Below are positions 1 to 9,859 of a stretch of 64,000 nucleotides of DNA, in pieces; the first letter of the stretch is position 1, and every line of letters starts with the position of its first letter. The notes beneath the pieces are model-generated. The model had not been told where the DNA came from. It did no database searches and saw nothing but the letters and a program-made list of their open reading frames with translations. This DNA comes from Buddleja alternifolia (taxonomy: Eukaryota; Streptophyta; Magnoliopsida; Lamiales; Scrophulariaceae), in NCBI GenBank assembly GCA_019426215.1, contig CM033408.1:5831077-5895076 (forward strand). Reading direction: 5' to 3'. A program made the translations under genes and the position numbers.

Positions 1-311
1 TCGTTGATCCGATGGGTAGGTTGTGATTTAAGAACATAGGAAAGCTGCATTGTTTATTTAATATCTTATTTATAGGTTATTAGGTTTTGATTAGTCTCAT
101 TCTGGCGTTTATTTATTGTAATTATAAACCCAAATACATATTTTTTTTAACAAAAGAGTATATTAGTCTTTTATTGAATAATGTCAAAGAAAGGTTATTT
201 TTATACCAAACATGCCAGCTGTTTCTCTACAACTTGCTAAAATTATTTCCAACACACTCAATTTTGGTACTAACCACTTTTCTGAAAATATCTTAAATTT
301 AGAAGCTTCTC
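1..311. other. AT-rich flank, no gene seen
   Basis: AT-rich sequence to the left of the LINE. Short open frames here have no recognisable domain and no coding character. I see no gene, RNA or repeat structure. Confidence 0.6.
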
Positions 312-439
312 AAAAATAGAAGCATTTGACTATTGTAAAAAAAAAAAAAAGAGGGTTTGCTTACCTTCCGCTTCCTTCGGACCCAGGAAACCCCAACACT
401 GCCTAGGGTTTGCTTACCGCCGACACTCCGCCTCCGTGC

Positions 440-2005
440 ATGGAGGAGGTGGACTCCGACCAACCGCCTCCCTTGGTGGTGACTCCCAACAAAACCATTA
501 AAAAACTGAAGCGGCGACTGATCGGGGCAGCAATACCCGATATTTTTTCTAATCCTACTGGTGATGAAGCTATGAATCTCGAGCCTACACACCAGATGGA
601 CGGCGTACAAACTAATACAGAGGAAGGAAACCCAGCGCTGGAGACGGATGAAGGCATTGCAGGGGCCAAACATCCAAATGCTTGGCATACTAACAACCTC
701 CGGAAACAATGGAATCGCGGACATCTGACGTCGATTTATTACACTGGAGTTGGCAAGGATGATGAAGAAGACATGGACGAGGAGAGTGAGGATGAAGCTG
801 ATGAATCGGTACCCGTTTACAAAATCCCGGATGCGGAAATTCGCGAGATGGTGACACCATATCGTCGGGCTCTAGTTGTGAAGGTTCTCGGTCGAAAAAT
901 CGGATATGCGATGTTAAGGCAGCACATGAAGACCATTTGGAAATTGCCATATGAAATCAACCCTGTAGATATCGGGAATGAGTATTATCTAGTGCGTTTT
1001 CAGTTCAAGGAAGAATATGATAGGGTATTGAACGATGGACCGTGGATGATCTTGGGACATTATCTGACAGTCAAAAAATGGGAACCATCGTTCAATCCGA
1101 AAAAAGAAAAGATCACTACTACTATGGTTTGGGTGCGATTCCCGAAGTTACCAATTCATCTGTTCAATGACAAAGCTTTACGTGGTATGGGAAATCTAAT
1201 TGGCAAAGTCCGCGGCATTGACAGAAATACGGAGGAATCATTAAGGGGTCGATACGCTAGGGTATGCGTGGAAATGGATTTGAAGAAGCCGATTGTGCCT
1301 GTTATTAAGGTAAATAAGAAACTGCGGGTTGTCGAATACGAAGGATTGTCGCTCATTTGCTTTACGTGTGGGCAATATGGTCACCGCAAGGAAACTTGTG
1401 GAATGGTTGCGAGTTTAATGAATCCCGAGAACTTGCCATCGGACGCACAAGACGAGGCCTCTAAGACCCCCACAACGTATGAACCATGGAACATTGTCCA
1501 ACATCGCCCACGTCGAGGGGGTCCGCGAAAAGATACTGGTCCGGCAAAACACCGGGAGACTGAGCCGAAAATCTTCCAATTCGGTGCTAATCAACATGCA
1601 GGGTATAGGGCCGAAGATGGGGGAGTTAAAGCGAGTAACGACATGCAAAAGGACACATCAGGTCGTCATCCACGTAACGACATGGCCAATACGCGTGTAC
1701 TAGGGAAACAAAAGCCGAATATATCGAAGGAGCAACCAAGTGGTTCAAGGTTTAACGTCCAACTGGACACGGGTGACAACCCTGAGAATAATGAAGAAAC
1801 CGAAACTAGTCATTTGGCAGGTGAAGTGGGCACTAACACTAATGTTCGAAAAAATTGGAAGAAAAAAGAAAAGACACCAATCACAACAAGACTTGAGAAT
1901 CTAGTAAACGTGGAGAAATTCACACCTATTGCACAAGGAGCCACATATCCAATAGTTAACAATAGTATTTTCTCCCCCATTGATTTAGATCAGCATATGG
2001 CCTAA
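440..2005 (+). pseudogene. LINE ORF1, nucleic-acid-binding protein (DUF4283 and CCHC zinc knuckle)
   Basis: Encodes the LINE RNA-binding, particle-forming protein. The reading frame opens slightly upstream, but the first ATG is at 440, giving about 521 residues. An acidic N-terminal region (DDEEDMDEESEDEADES) precedes a DUF4283-like region starting around YRRALVVKVLGRKIGY. A CX2CX4HX4C knuckle follows (CFTCGQYGHRKETC), then a long basic, low-complexity tail. The frame ends with TAA at 2003-2005, but the same frame stays open without another stop into ORF2. The stop may therefore be secondary, and ORF1 and ORF2 may once have been one polyprotein or have been read through. There is no sign that the host uses this protein. 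Confidence 0.85.
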
Positions 2006-2341
2006 CCAATTCAAGACACTACACGGCAGATTACTTCAAAAGGGGGTATAGTGATTTCAGATCCAAAGGCGACTGCTATCTCGGGTTATCAGTTTGAACA
2101 TACACGACCACCGGAATATCAGCGAGAAGGATTATTGAGCTCAGATGAGGAATCGGATGATGAGTACGTTTACTCTGAAATGGTCGCTACTCAGAGCGAT
2201 AGGGGTTGGAACAACACCAAGACTACTGACGTGTCGGCAGACTTGAACAATGATGTTGTTATGACCACGAATAGGGGGGATTCGACTCCCCCCAGGTATG
2301 ATCAATTTGTTCCGTTAGAACTTCTACCTCTGTATTTAATT

Positions 2342-5300
2342 ATGACATCTATTTTTTTGAACTGCAGGGGGTCCGTGAAACCGGAGTTTCAAAATTCGCT
2401 TAGAGAAGTTCTTAATCGGTATAAACCGATGATACTAGTTTTGGTGGAGCCACGTACTCAAGGCCACCATGCAAATGCTATTATGAAGTTTAGTAAGTTT
2501 GATAGGATTGAGAAAGTTGAAGCGAGAGGATTTGCGGGGGGTATATGGTTATTTTGGAACACAAATGAAGTTGAATTGGATATAGTGGAGGCGAACGAAC
2601 AAAGTATTACCTCTGTAGTTAACCGAAAAGGAGATGAAAGATGGGTCTTGACAGCGGTACACGCAAGTCCCCACGTGGAAACGCGAAATTATCTTTGGGA
2701 CCACATTGTCCGGATGAGCCCCCACATTTATGGCCCTTGGGTTGTAGCGGGGGATATGAATGTTGTGATTTCTCAGGCTGAAAAAATAGGAGGGGCCCCT
2801 ATTCAATTATACAAATGTCGAAAATTTCTGGAGTGTGTCGATAAGTGCGGGCTTATTGATCTCAAATATGTCGGGTCTCCATTTACTTGGGCTAAGGGGG
2901 GCAAGTCGAGTCTTCAAGAACGGTTGGATAGAGTTCTTTGCAACGAGTCGTGGCGACTCAAGTTCCCACAAGCTACGGTTCATCACCTTCCTCGGATTGG
3001 GTCAGACCACGCTCCGATTATGCTCACTCTAACCGAACATACAAGAGCCAAAACTAGTCTCGAGTACTTCCGCTTTCAGTCTGCATGGTTCACTCATCCG
3101 AACTTCCATGACATGGTTACGCAAGAGTGGAAATCGAAAAGGGAATTAGGGGTGCAAGAACAAATCCAACATATTCGTATGGCAGCCCACTCTTGGAATC
3201 ACGAGACTTTTGGTAATATCTTTCGACGAAAACAAAATCTTATTTCTCGCATTGTAAGAATTCAGAAGGCTCAGGGGGTTCATTTCCGGTACTCTCTTCG
3301 GAAATTAGAAGTAAAATTGCAGGCTCAATACACTGACACTTTGCGACAAGAAGAATTATTTTGGAAGCAAAAATCCCGGGCTCAATGGTTAAAGGCGGGG
3401 GACCTGAACACACGTTTTTTCCACCTATCCACAGTTACTCGGCAGAATAAGAGCAACGTTCGCAGACTTGAAAAGGCCGACGGGAGCATCGAGTCGGACC
3501 CCACAGCCCTGAAGAGAATGGCGGTTGAATATTATAAGGAGTTATATGGTGAAGGGCAGCCCGCACTCCCTTATTATAATACTCCGAATTTTCCACTGCT
3601 AAGTGACTGCCATTTGGAGATGTTGGCTCGCCCGGTTACAAAAGAAGAGGTCAAGCGAGCCCTTTGGGACATGCACCCTACAAAAGCTTCGGGACCGGAT
3701 GGTATCCAGCCTATGTTTTATCAGCGATATTGGGAGGCAGTAGGAGACGACATCTATCAGATGGTTCAGAAAGCTCTAGTATCCGGTAGCATCGAACCCT
3801 CTCTGAATAGTTCTCGCATTGTTTTGATTCCTAAAGAAAAAAATCCAGCTAATCTCTCTAAGTTCCGACCTATTAGTCTGACAAACGTAAGCTTGAAAAT
3901 AATTACGAAAACTTTGACTAACCGCATTAAAGATTTTATTGATGAGCTCATCCCGCAGTCTCAAAGTAGTTTTATACACGGTAGACAAACTATTGATAAC
4001 GTGTTAATTACGCAAGAGATTTTACATGATCTTCGTCGACTAAAAGGGAAAAAAGGTTTTTTTATTGCGAAAATTAACTTTGAAAAAGCTTACGACCGGA
4101 TTAATTGGACGTTCCTTAGAAATGTGTTGGAAGAGATGGGGTTCCCCACGAATTGGATCACGCTTATTATGGAATGTACCTCTCGGGCGAAGCTTTCTCT
4201 ACTGTGGAACGGGGAAACTACTGAATGGTTCATTCCTAAGCGTGGTCTGAGACAGGGGGATCCCCTTTCGCCTTACTTGTTCATGTTTTGTGTGCAGAAA
4301 CTAGGTTCTCTTATTGATTTGGCAGTTCAGGAAAAGCATTGGCGCCCCATTCCCACTTCTAGGTTGGGACCATGAATCTCTCACTTGATGTTCGCGGATG
4401 ACCTGCTTTTATTCGGGGAGGCCTCGATTCCTCAGAGTCCGGTAGTCTTGAGAATCCTGCAACTTTATTGTAAACTCTCAGGTCAGGCTATAAATGAGCA
4501 CAAATCCAAGTTGTTTATCTCCAGAAATGTTAACCTGGAGTTGCGAAACCGAATTGGTCTCCTAACTAAACTCGGTCTCACGGACAATTTGGGTCGGTAT
4601 CTTGGGGTCCCTCTTCATCATGGTCGGCTTCTACGAAAGGATTTTGATTTTTTAGTGGAACGGGTTAAACAACGACTTAAAGGGTGGAAACGAAAAACAC
4701 TATCTCTTGCGGGCCGTGCGACACTGATTAAATCGGTCACGGAGACCATCTCGTCGTACCATATGCAGACTATACGCCTCCCCTTAGGCACATGCGATGC
4801 AATAGACAAGGCAAATAGGAAGTTCCTTTGGGGAGGATCGGATGAAGAACGCAAAATGCACTTAATTAAATGGGATATGGTGTGTAAGCCGAAGGTTTAT
4901 GGGGGATTGGGGCTGAGATGTACACGGGTATCTAATACAGCTCTTTTGGGTAAACTGGGTTGGCAACTACTCTGTGATGACACGAGGCTTTGGGTCCAAG
5001 TTTTCAAACACAAATACATACTTAGACATAGGGCCCGAGCCAAAGCGGCCATGTCCCCCACATGGAAGGGTATTTTGTCGATTATCCAAATGGTCAAGTC
5101 AGGAATGAGATGGATAGTGGGTAATGGCGAGAGGATCAACTTTTGGAACGATATTTGGCTGGGTACCACACCGCTTAGCACTCGGCGCATTCACCCCCTA
5201 ATCGGAGGAGAAGGGGCTCGTTAAGTGTAGGCATGTAAACGAGCCGAGCCTGGCGAAATTGCCAAGCTTGAGCTCGAGCTCGAGCCTGAATATACTAGCT

Positions 5301-7198
5301 CGAGCTCGTCGAGCTCGACTTGAGGGGGCTCGGGCTCGGCTCGTTAGGCTAATTTTTCAGCTCGGCTTGAGCTCGAGCCTGAGTTGGGCTCTCGAGACGG
5401 AGGTGGCGGACGGTTGTGGAGGCAGCGGATCCGGCGACGGACGGCTGCGGGCTGCGATTGTGTTGTGGTTGAGGGGTAGGGCTTGGGTTGCGGTTGGCGG
5501 CGATGTTGACGGACAGCGGCTGTGGAGGTGGCTGATAGAAGCTTCGTAGGCGGCGGCGCGACGAACGGCGAGGGCTTGGGGAGGCGGGCTTGCGGCTGTG
5601 TTATGGTGGGGGTTGGGCTTGGAACCTTGTCTTGCGGTTGGCGGCGGACGGAGACGGCCGACGGCGGAGGGGTGGGAAGGTCGTAGGAGACGGACGAGAA
5701 AGAGGGGCAAAATGAAATGTGAAATCAGATTCAGGGTTTTAATTTTGTTTGAAATTGTTTGCTGAATAGTATTTAATATATATATATATATTAATATTTA
5801 TAATATAAATATATATATATATATATAAAATGTTAGAAGCTCGCGAGCCGGGCTCGCGAGCTTTGTTCAAAGAAGAATGGGCTCGAGCTCGAGCCGAGCT
5901 TTTTTGAGCCGAGCCGGCTAAGCTCGTGAGCCGGCTCGGCTCAACTTGCACCCCTAGTTCGGTGGTGAGCTATTGGATTTCGGGTCTCGGGTGGGATTGG
6001 GACGACTTGACAAGCTTACAGGACGGTGATAAATCAGCTCTCCTAGCCATTGACCTTGATTTCGAAACAGTGCAACAGGACACCCCCTGATGGCTTTTCT
6101 CCTCGGACGGGAAGTACAGCTGTAAAAGCGCTTATATGGCGTTAACGCAGGTTCAGACAAATACGGTGGAATCTAATGCTTGGGCGAGATTATGGAAGGT
6201 GCCCGGTCCCTACCGTCGCCGCATGTTTCTATGGTTACTTCGTCACGATAAAGTGCTTACTAATTCGGCACTTAAAAGAAGAGGACTTTCTGAAAATGAT
6301 TATTGTCCCATCTGTAAATCTGAAATTGATACCTCTATACATGCTCTTAGGGATTGTGGGTGGATGAAAGATATTTGGTGTCAGCTCATTTTAACTAAAT
6401 TTCATCTTCGTTTCTTTTCAAGAAATGCTAAGGAATGGATAGACTAGAATCTCAGGAATGTAATAAATAGGTATGCCTCGTGTGATAATTGGCCTCTTGT
6501 TTTCGCTGAAACTATTTCTTTCTTGTGGCAGGTTCGAAACGAGGTGACACATGGTGTCTGAGATGATGTCCCAAACGAGGGACTAGATATGCTACTTAAA
6601 CGAATTGACGGGAACATCAGTACCTTGAGCTTCAATCCAGACACGATACAATGCCATATTCAGATGGGCTGGACGAAGCCGGCGTCGAGTTTCGTGAAAC
6701 TCAACGTCGATGTCGCGGTGGCCGACCATGCTAACCCTCACGGTCATCGTGTTGGAATTGGGGGGGTTCTACGCGACGAACATGGAAAGTGGATAAGAGG
6801 GTTCAGTGATCACATTGACCCGTGTTCGTCGCTGGAGGCGGAGATGCGTGGCATTCTATTGGGACTAGAAATGGCGTGGGACTCGGGAGGAAAAAAGTTA
6901 TTGTTGAATCAGACTGCCGGGTAGCACTTAATAGCATTGTGGATGCTTCCAGGGCTCATCACCTATTCAGGGTAATATCTAGCATTCGTAGTGTGCAAGC
7001 TCGAGACTGGGATGTCTCCCTTTAACATATTTGGCGCGAAGGAAATCAAGTCGCTGACGCTTTAGCGAAACGGGGTATAAACACCCCTATGCACCACATG
7101 GATGCTCCTTTTTCACAAATCTATCATCTTCTAGACAATGATAGAGATGGCCTTACTTGGCCTCGTTTTGTGACTATCAGCCCGGGTTTGTCGGGCTG
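2342..7198 (+). pseudogene. LINE ORF2 remnant: endonuclease, reverse transcriptase, zf-RVT, RNase H
   Basis: The likely start is the ATG at 2342 (MTSIFLNCRG), typical of the plant L1 endonuclease N-terminus, although the frame is open from 2006. Endonuclease motifs GDMN and SDHAPI are visible. RT motifs follow: FRPISLTNVSLK, the KAYD block, LRQGDPLSPYLF and FADD. The first Asp of RT motif A appears as Asn (AKINFEKAYD). A TGA at 4373-4375 sits just before FADD, and CGA to TGA is a likely route. A hAT element at 5228-5956 interrupts the frame. Beyond it come more stops (6088, 6445, about 6558, 7023), a zf-RVT region with a CPIC pair near 6307, and an RNase H region. RNase H shifts frame at an A-run near 6893 before VESDCRVAL and ends with NQVADALAK. 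The product is non-functional. Confidence 0.9.
5228..5956. mobile_element. Non-autonomous hAT element inserted in LINE ORF2
   Basis: A 729-bp element whose left end is TAGGCATGTAAACGAGCC and whose right end finishes TGCACCCCTA. It is flanked by 8-bp copies GTTAAGTG (5220-5227) and GTTCGGTG (5957-5964), which differ at two positions. Eight-bp target duplications and TAGGG-type ends are hallmarks of the hAT superfamily. The terminal 100-150 bp at each end are full of GAGCTCGAGCC repeats able to fold back. The centre (about 5395-5700) is unusually GC-rich and is followed by an (AT)n run. No transposase is present, so movement would need an enzyme from elsewhere. The open frames inside come from the GC-rich repeats and are not believed to be genes. 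A relative lies at 61294-62408. Confidence 0.82.
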
Positions 7199-7263
7199 AG
7201 AATATTTACTTTGCGTAACCCCCCATTTTATTCAAAAAAATAAATAAAAAATAGAAGCATTTG

Positions 7264-8077
7264 CATGCGTCATCCTCCCATTATTTAATTGTTTTGCTTG
7301 CTTTTCTTGTTGTTTGCCTTTTGCTTTTTTCTATTTTTTTTTCTCTTATTCATTTTTTTCCTCTTTTTATTCTTTTACTTGTCTCTTGTCTTGAGAATTT
7401 GATAAAGTCTTTTCTTCTTAGTCATTATGTGTATTATATTCTTGAATGATACTAAACACTTCGATATTTTTATTTTTTTTTAGTTTAAGTTTTAAATAAT
7501 TTAAATGACGAGCTTTATAATTAAAATATGATTCAATCAATCCTACTTGAATCACTCAGTTTAAAGATATAATTAATTGATTTTTTGGTTAATTTTTTTT
7601 TGGGGGGGTGGTATTTTAATATTTATCTACTCGTACATATTGTGTTGGCTTGAATTTTCAATATTAATCCGCTCAAATTTCAATTTGAAGAATTGTTTTC
7701 TTAAATTTCAATTTCAGATTGTGATAAGTTGTGATTTTTTATTTTTATTTAGAGTTTTATAGGATTTGTGCAACCCATGATTAAAAAATTATCAGTCCGA
7801 ATTTGTCAGGTCAGGGTATTCCCTTCGTCTAGAATAAAAAAAAAAAAACAAATGCAAAAGATTAAGAGAAAGAAATTGACAAACGAATTTAAAGAAAAAT
7901 AAGTCAAAAAAATAAGACGACTAAAGAAAAGGCAAGAAACAATTAAATGATGGAGGGTGACACATGTCACCTTCTGCTGCACCCGTTGTGCCACACCGGG
8001 TGCGCCAGAGAATGGACTTATTTGCAGACACTATGTATAAATGTCTATGTAGTTTGGGTTTGCATGAAGCAAAATCC
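7264..8077. other. AT-rich intergenic DNA
   Basis: No gene or RNA recognised. The stretch has long T-rich and A-rich runs, including a short G-run near 7600. Its open frames are low-complexity, for example phenylalanine- and leucine-rich peptides. Confidence 0.55.
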
Positions 8078-8811
8078 AAAGGCCCTGTTTGTTTGTGTTT
8101 TCAAATTATTTTTTCTATTTTTATTTTCATCTTAAATTGAAAATACACAATTTATACTGTTTTTAACTGAAAATATTCTCATTTTTATTCTCGTTTTTAC
8201 GTTCTCAATAAATTTCAATAATTTCTTTAAAATTACATTTCACATCACTCATTTTGCAATTTCTTTTTATCACTTTTCTCTCTCATCTCCTTTCAATTTT
8301 TTAAATCTTTCTCTCATCTCCTTTAAATTTTTAAGGGATAATAGCAGACACCCCCCCCCCTCAGTTATGGAGTGATGTGCACTTTGCCCCCTCACTTATC
8401 ATAAAATGTGCACTTCACCCCCTCGGGCAGTTCGGGCAGATTCGGGCACCACACTTATCATAAAAATTGGACCTTTGCCCCCTGACTTATGTGTTTTCGT
8501 AGCACTTTGCCCCCTCACTTATGTGTTTTTGTAGCATTTTGCCCCTTCACTTATGTGTTTTGTAGTACTTTGCCCCTGCCCGAGCTGCCAAGGGGGTGAA
8601 GTGCACATTTTATGATAAGTGAAGGGGGCAAAGTGTACATTTCAATAAGTTAGGGGGCAAAGTGCACATCACCTCATAACTGAGGGGGGTATCTACCATT
8701 ATCCCTATTTTTAAATTCAACATTATCCATCTAATAATTACTTTTCTATCATTTCACACATCACAATCACCAATTTCAACAATTTTTAAAAACATAACCA
8801 AACATGCCTAC
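8078..8811. repeat. hAT-like inverted-repeat element, interrupted by another element
   Basis: The left end reads AAAGGCCCTGTTTGTTTGTG and the right end, near 8790-8811, is the complementary AACATAACCAAACATGCCTA. The interior is AT-rich and non-coding. The same kind of ends recurs at about 48130-48590 and 58716-59132. I did not find a clean target duplication, so the exact limits are uncertain; a similar right end also occurs near 8900. The 8335-8705 element sits inside it. Confidence 0.45.
8335..8705. mobile_element. Mutator-like foldback MITE with C/G runs
   Basis: A 371-bp element with ends GGGATAATAGCAGA and TACCATTATCCC. The 9-bp flanks AATTTTTAA (8326-8334) and TATTTTTAA (8706-8714) match at 8 of 9 positions, which fits a Mutator-like target duplication. 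The two arms are long inverted repeats built from a recurring phrase of the type CTTTGCCCCCTCACTTAT together with GTGCACTT. It has no coding capacity. Related copies lie at 25628-25822 and 26197-26421. Confidence 0.7.
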
Positions 8812-8909
8812 TTTTTTCACTTATTTCACACAAAAATAAAAAAACTCATTCCCCCAGATATTTTAGTAAATGATGGTTGAAAATGAAATAAAAACATATC
8901 CAAACCAAT

Positions 8910-9344
8910 GTTATGAAAATCGGACTGGACCGGCCTGTCCGACCGGTTAAAACCGGTCCGATTATGCAAAAAACTATTCAGGGCTAAAAATCGATCAGAA
9001 CTGGTAAGAACAACGGTTCAACCGGTCAGAACCGGTCAAAACGGGTAAAACCGGACGGTTCTGAAAATAAATGAAATTCAACCTTTTAAAATCGAAAAAT
9101 CCGAAATTGACCCCTTTAAAATTTAAAAATCTGAAATTGGCCCCCCCAAATATAGGAAATTCATATTTTTTTCATATATATATATATATATATAGGAAAT
9201 ACATATTTTTTTTCTTCATATTTTACATATTTAATAGTATATTAATTATTATTATTGCATAATAATGACATCACCGATTCGACCACAGTTGAACCGGTGA
9301 CCCGGTCATTTTTTCGGTTCGCTGTCCGATCCAATTTTCAGAAC
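8910..9344. repeat. CCGGTT-rich inverted-repeat element
   Basis: The left end, from about 8910, reads GTTATGAAAATCGGACTGG. The right end, near 9344, is its imperfect complement CCGATCCAATTTTCAGAAC. Both arms are dense in ACCGGTT and GGACCGG motifs. The interior contains a (TA)n run around 9170-9195. No convincing target duplication was found and there is no coding potential. Confidence 0.5.
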
Positions 9345-9859
9345 ACTGATCCAAGCAGAGCCAAAGAGTTTCATGGGTTTCTTCACAGTGGATACGATAT
9401 TGGGTTGGAATTGGCCCAAGTCCTACACTTCTGGACTAACCAAACAGACTTAAAGAAGAGACCGAACAATTTCCCAAATTCCTGGAATTTAATTAAAATT
9501 ACTAGAAAAATGTGTTTTGGAGAAAAATCTTCTCAGAACGTGTTTGTTTGGCACCTTCAAAATAAATTTTTCCAAGACAAACGAAAAACAAGTCTGCTAG
9601 CATTGGAAAGAGAACAATAGTTGATTCCGAAAAAGTCTAGTGAAAAATTGAGAACATTAATTTTATTATTATTGTTATTTTTGATCAAACAATTTAACCA
9701 AACATTAAAAAGGTCTTCAACAATATCTCAATATATGTCAAAATAATCCAAATATCTTGTTCTAAAGCGACCCAATTGTGAAGGAAGATCCATCTTTAAT
9801 ATATTCACTGAATCGATGATGAGCTCATATATATTTACAGAGAATTAGCCAAATTGATG
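9345..9859. other. Intergenic, no gene recognised
   Basis: A 121-residue open frame ends at 9620 and overlaps the preceding repeat. It has no recognisable domain. I see nothing else that can be supported. Confidence 0.4.

Larger units (their letters stand above)
329..7246 (+). mobile_element. L1-type LINE, nearly full length, degenerate
   Basis: Non-LTR retrotransposon that copied itself by target-primed reverse transcription. It is bounded by a 17-bp direct repeat, AAAAATAGAAGCATTTG, at 312-328 and 7247-7263, and ends in an A-rich tail at about 7234-7246. ORF1 carries a DUF4283-type region and a CCHC knuckle. ORF2 carries an endonuclease, reverse transcriptase, zf-RVT region and RNase H. 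The copy is dead: ORF2 has several in-frame stops, a frameshift near 6893 and a 729-bp hAT insertion. The target duplication is a perfect match in the 17 bp compared, so the insertion may not be ancient although the coding region is decayed. Boundaries are directly visible; the family assignment rests on domain order. Confidence 0.93.

Noticed and set aside
5259..5710. Open frames on both strands in the GC-rich centre of the hAT element
   Set aside because: They arise from GC-rich, repeat-like sequence without stops. There is no domain, and the related element at 61294 has no conserved frame there.
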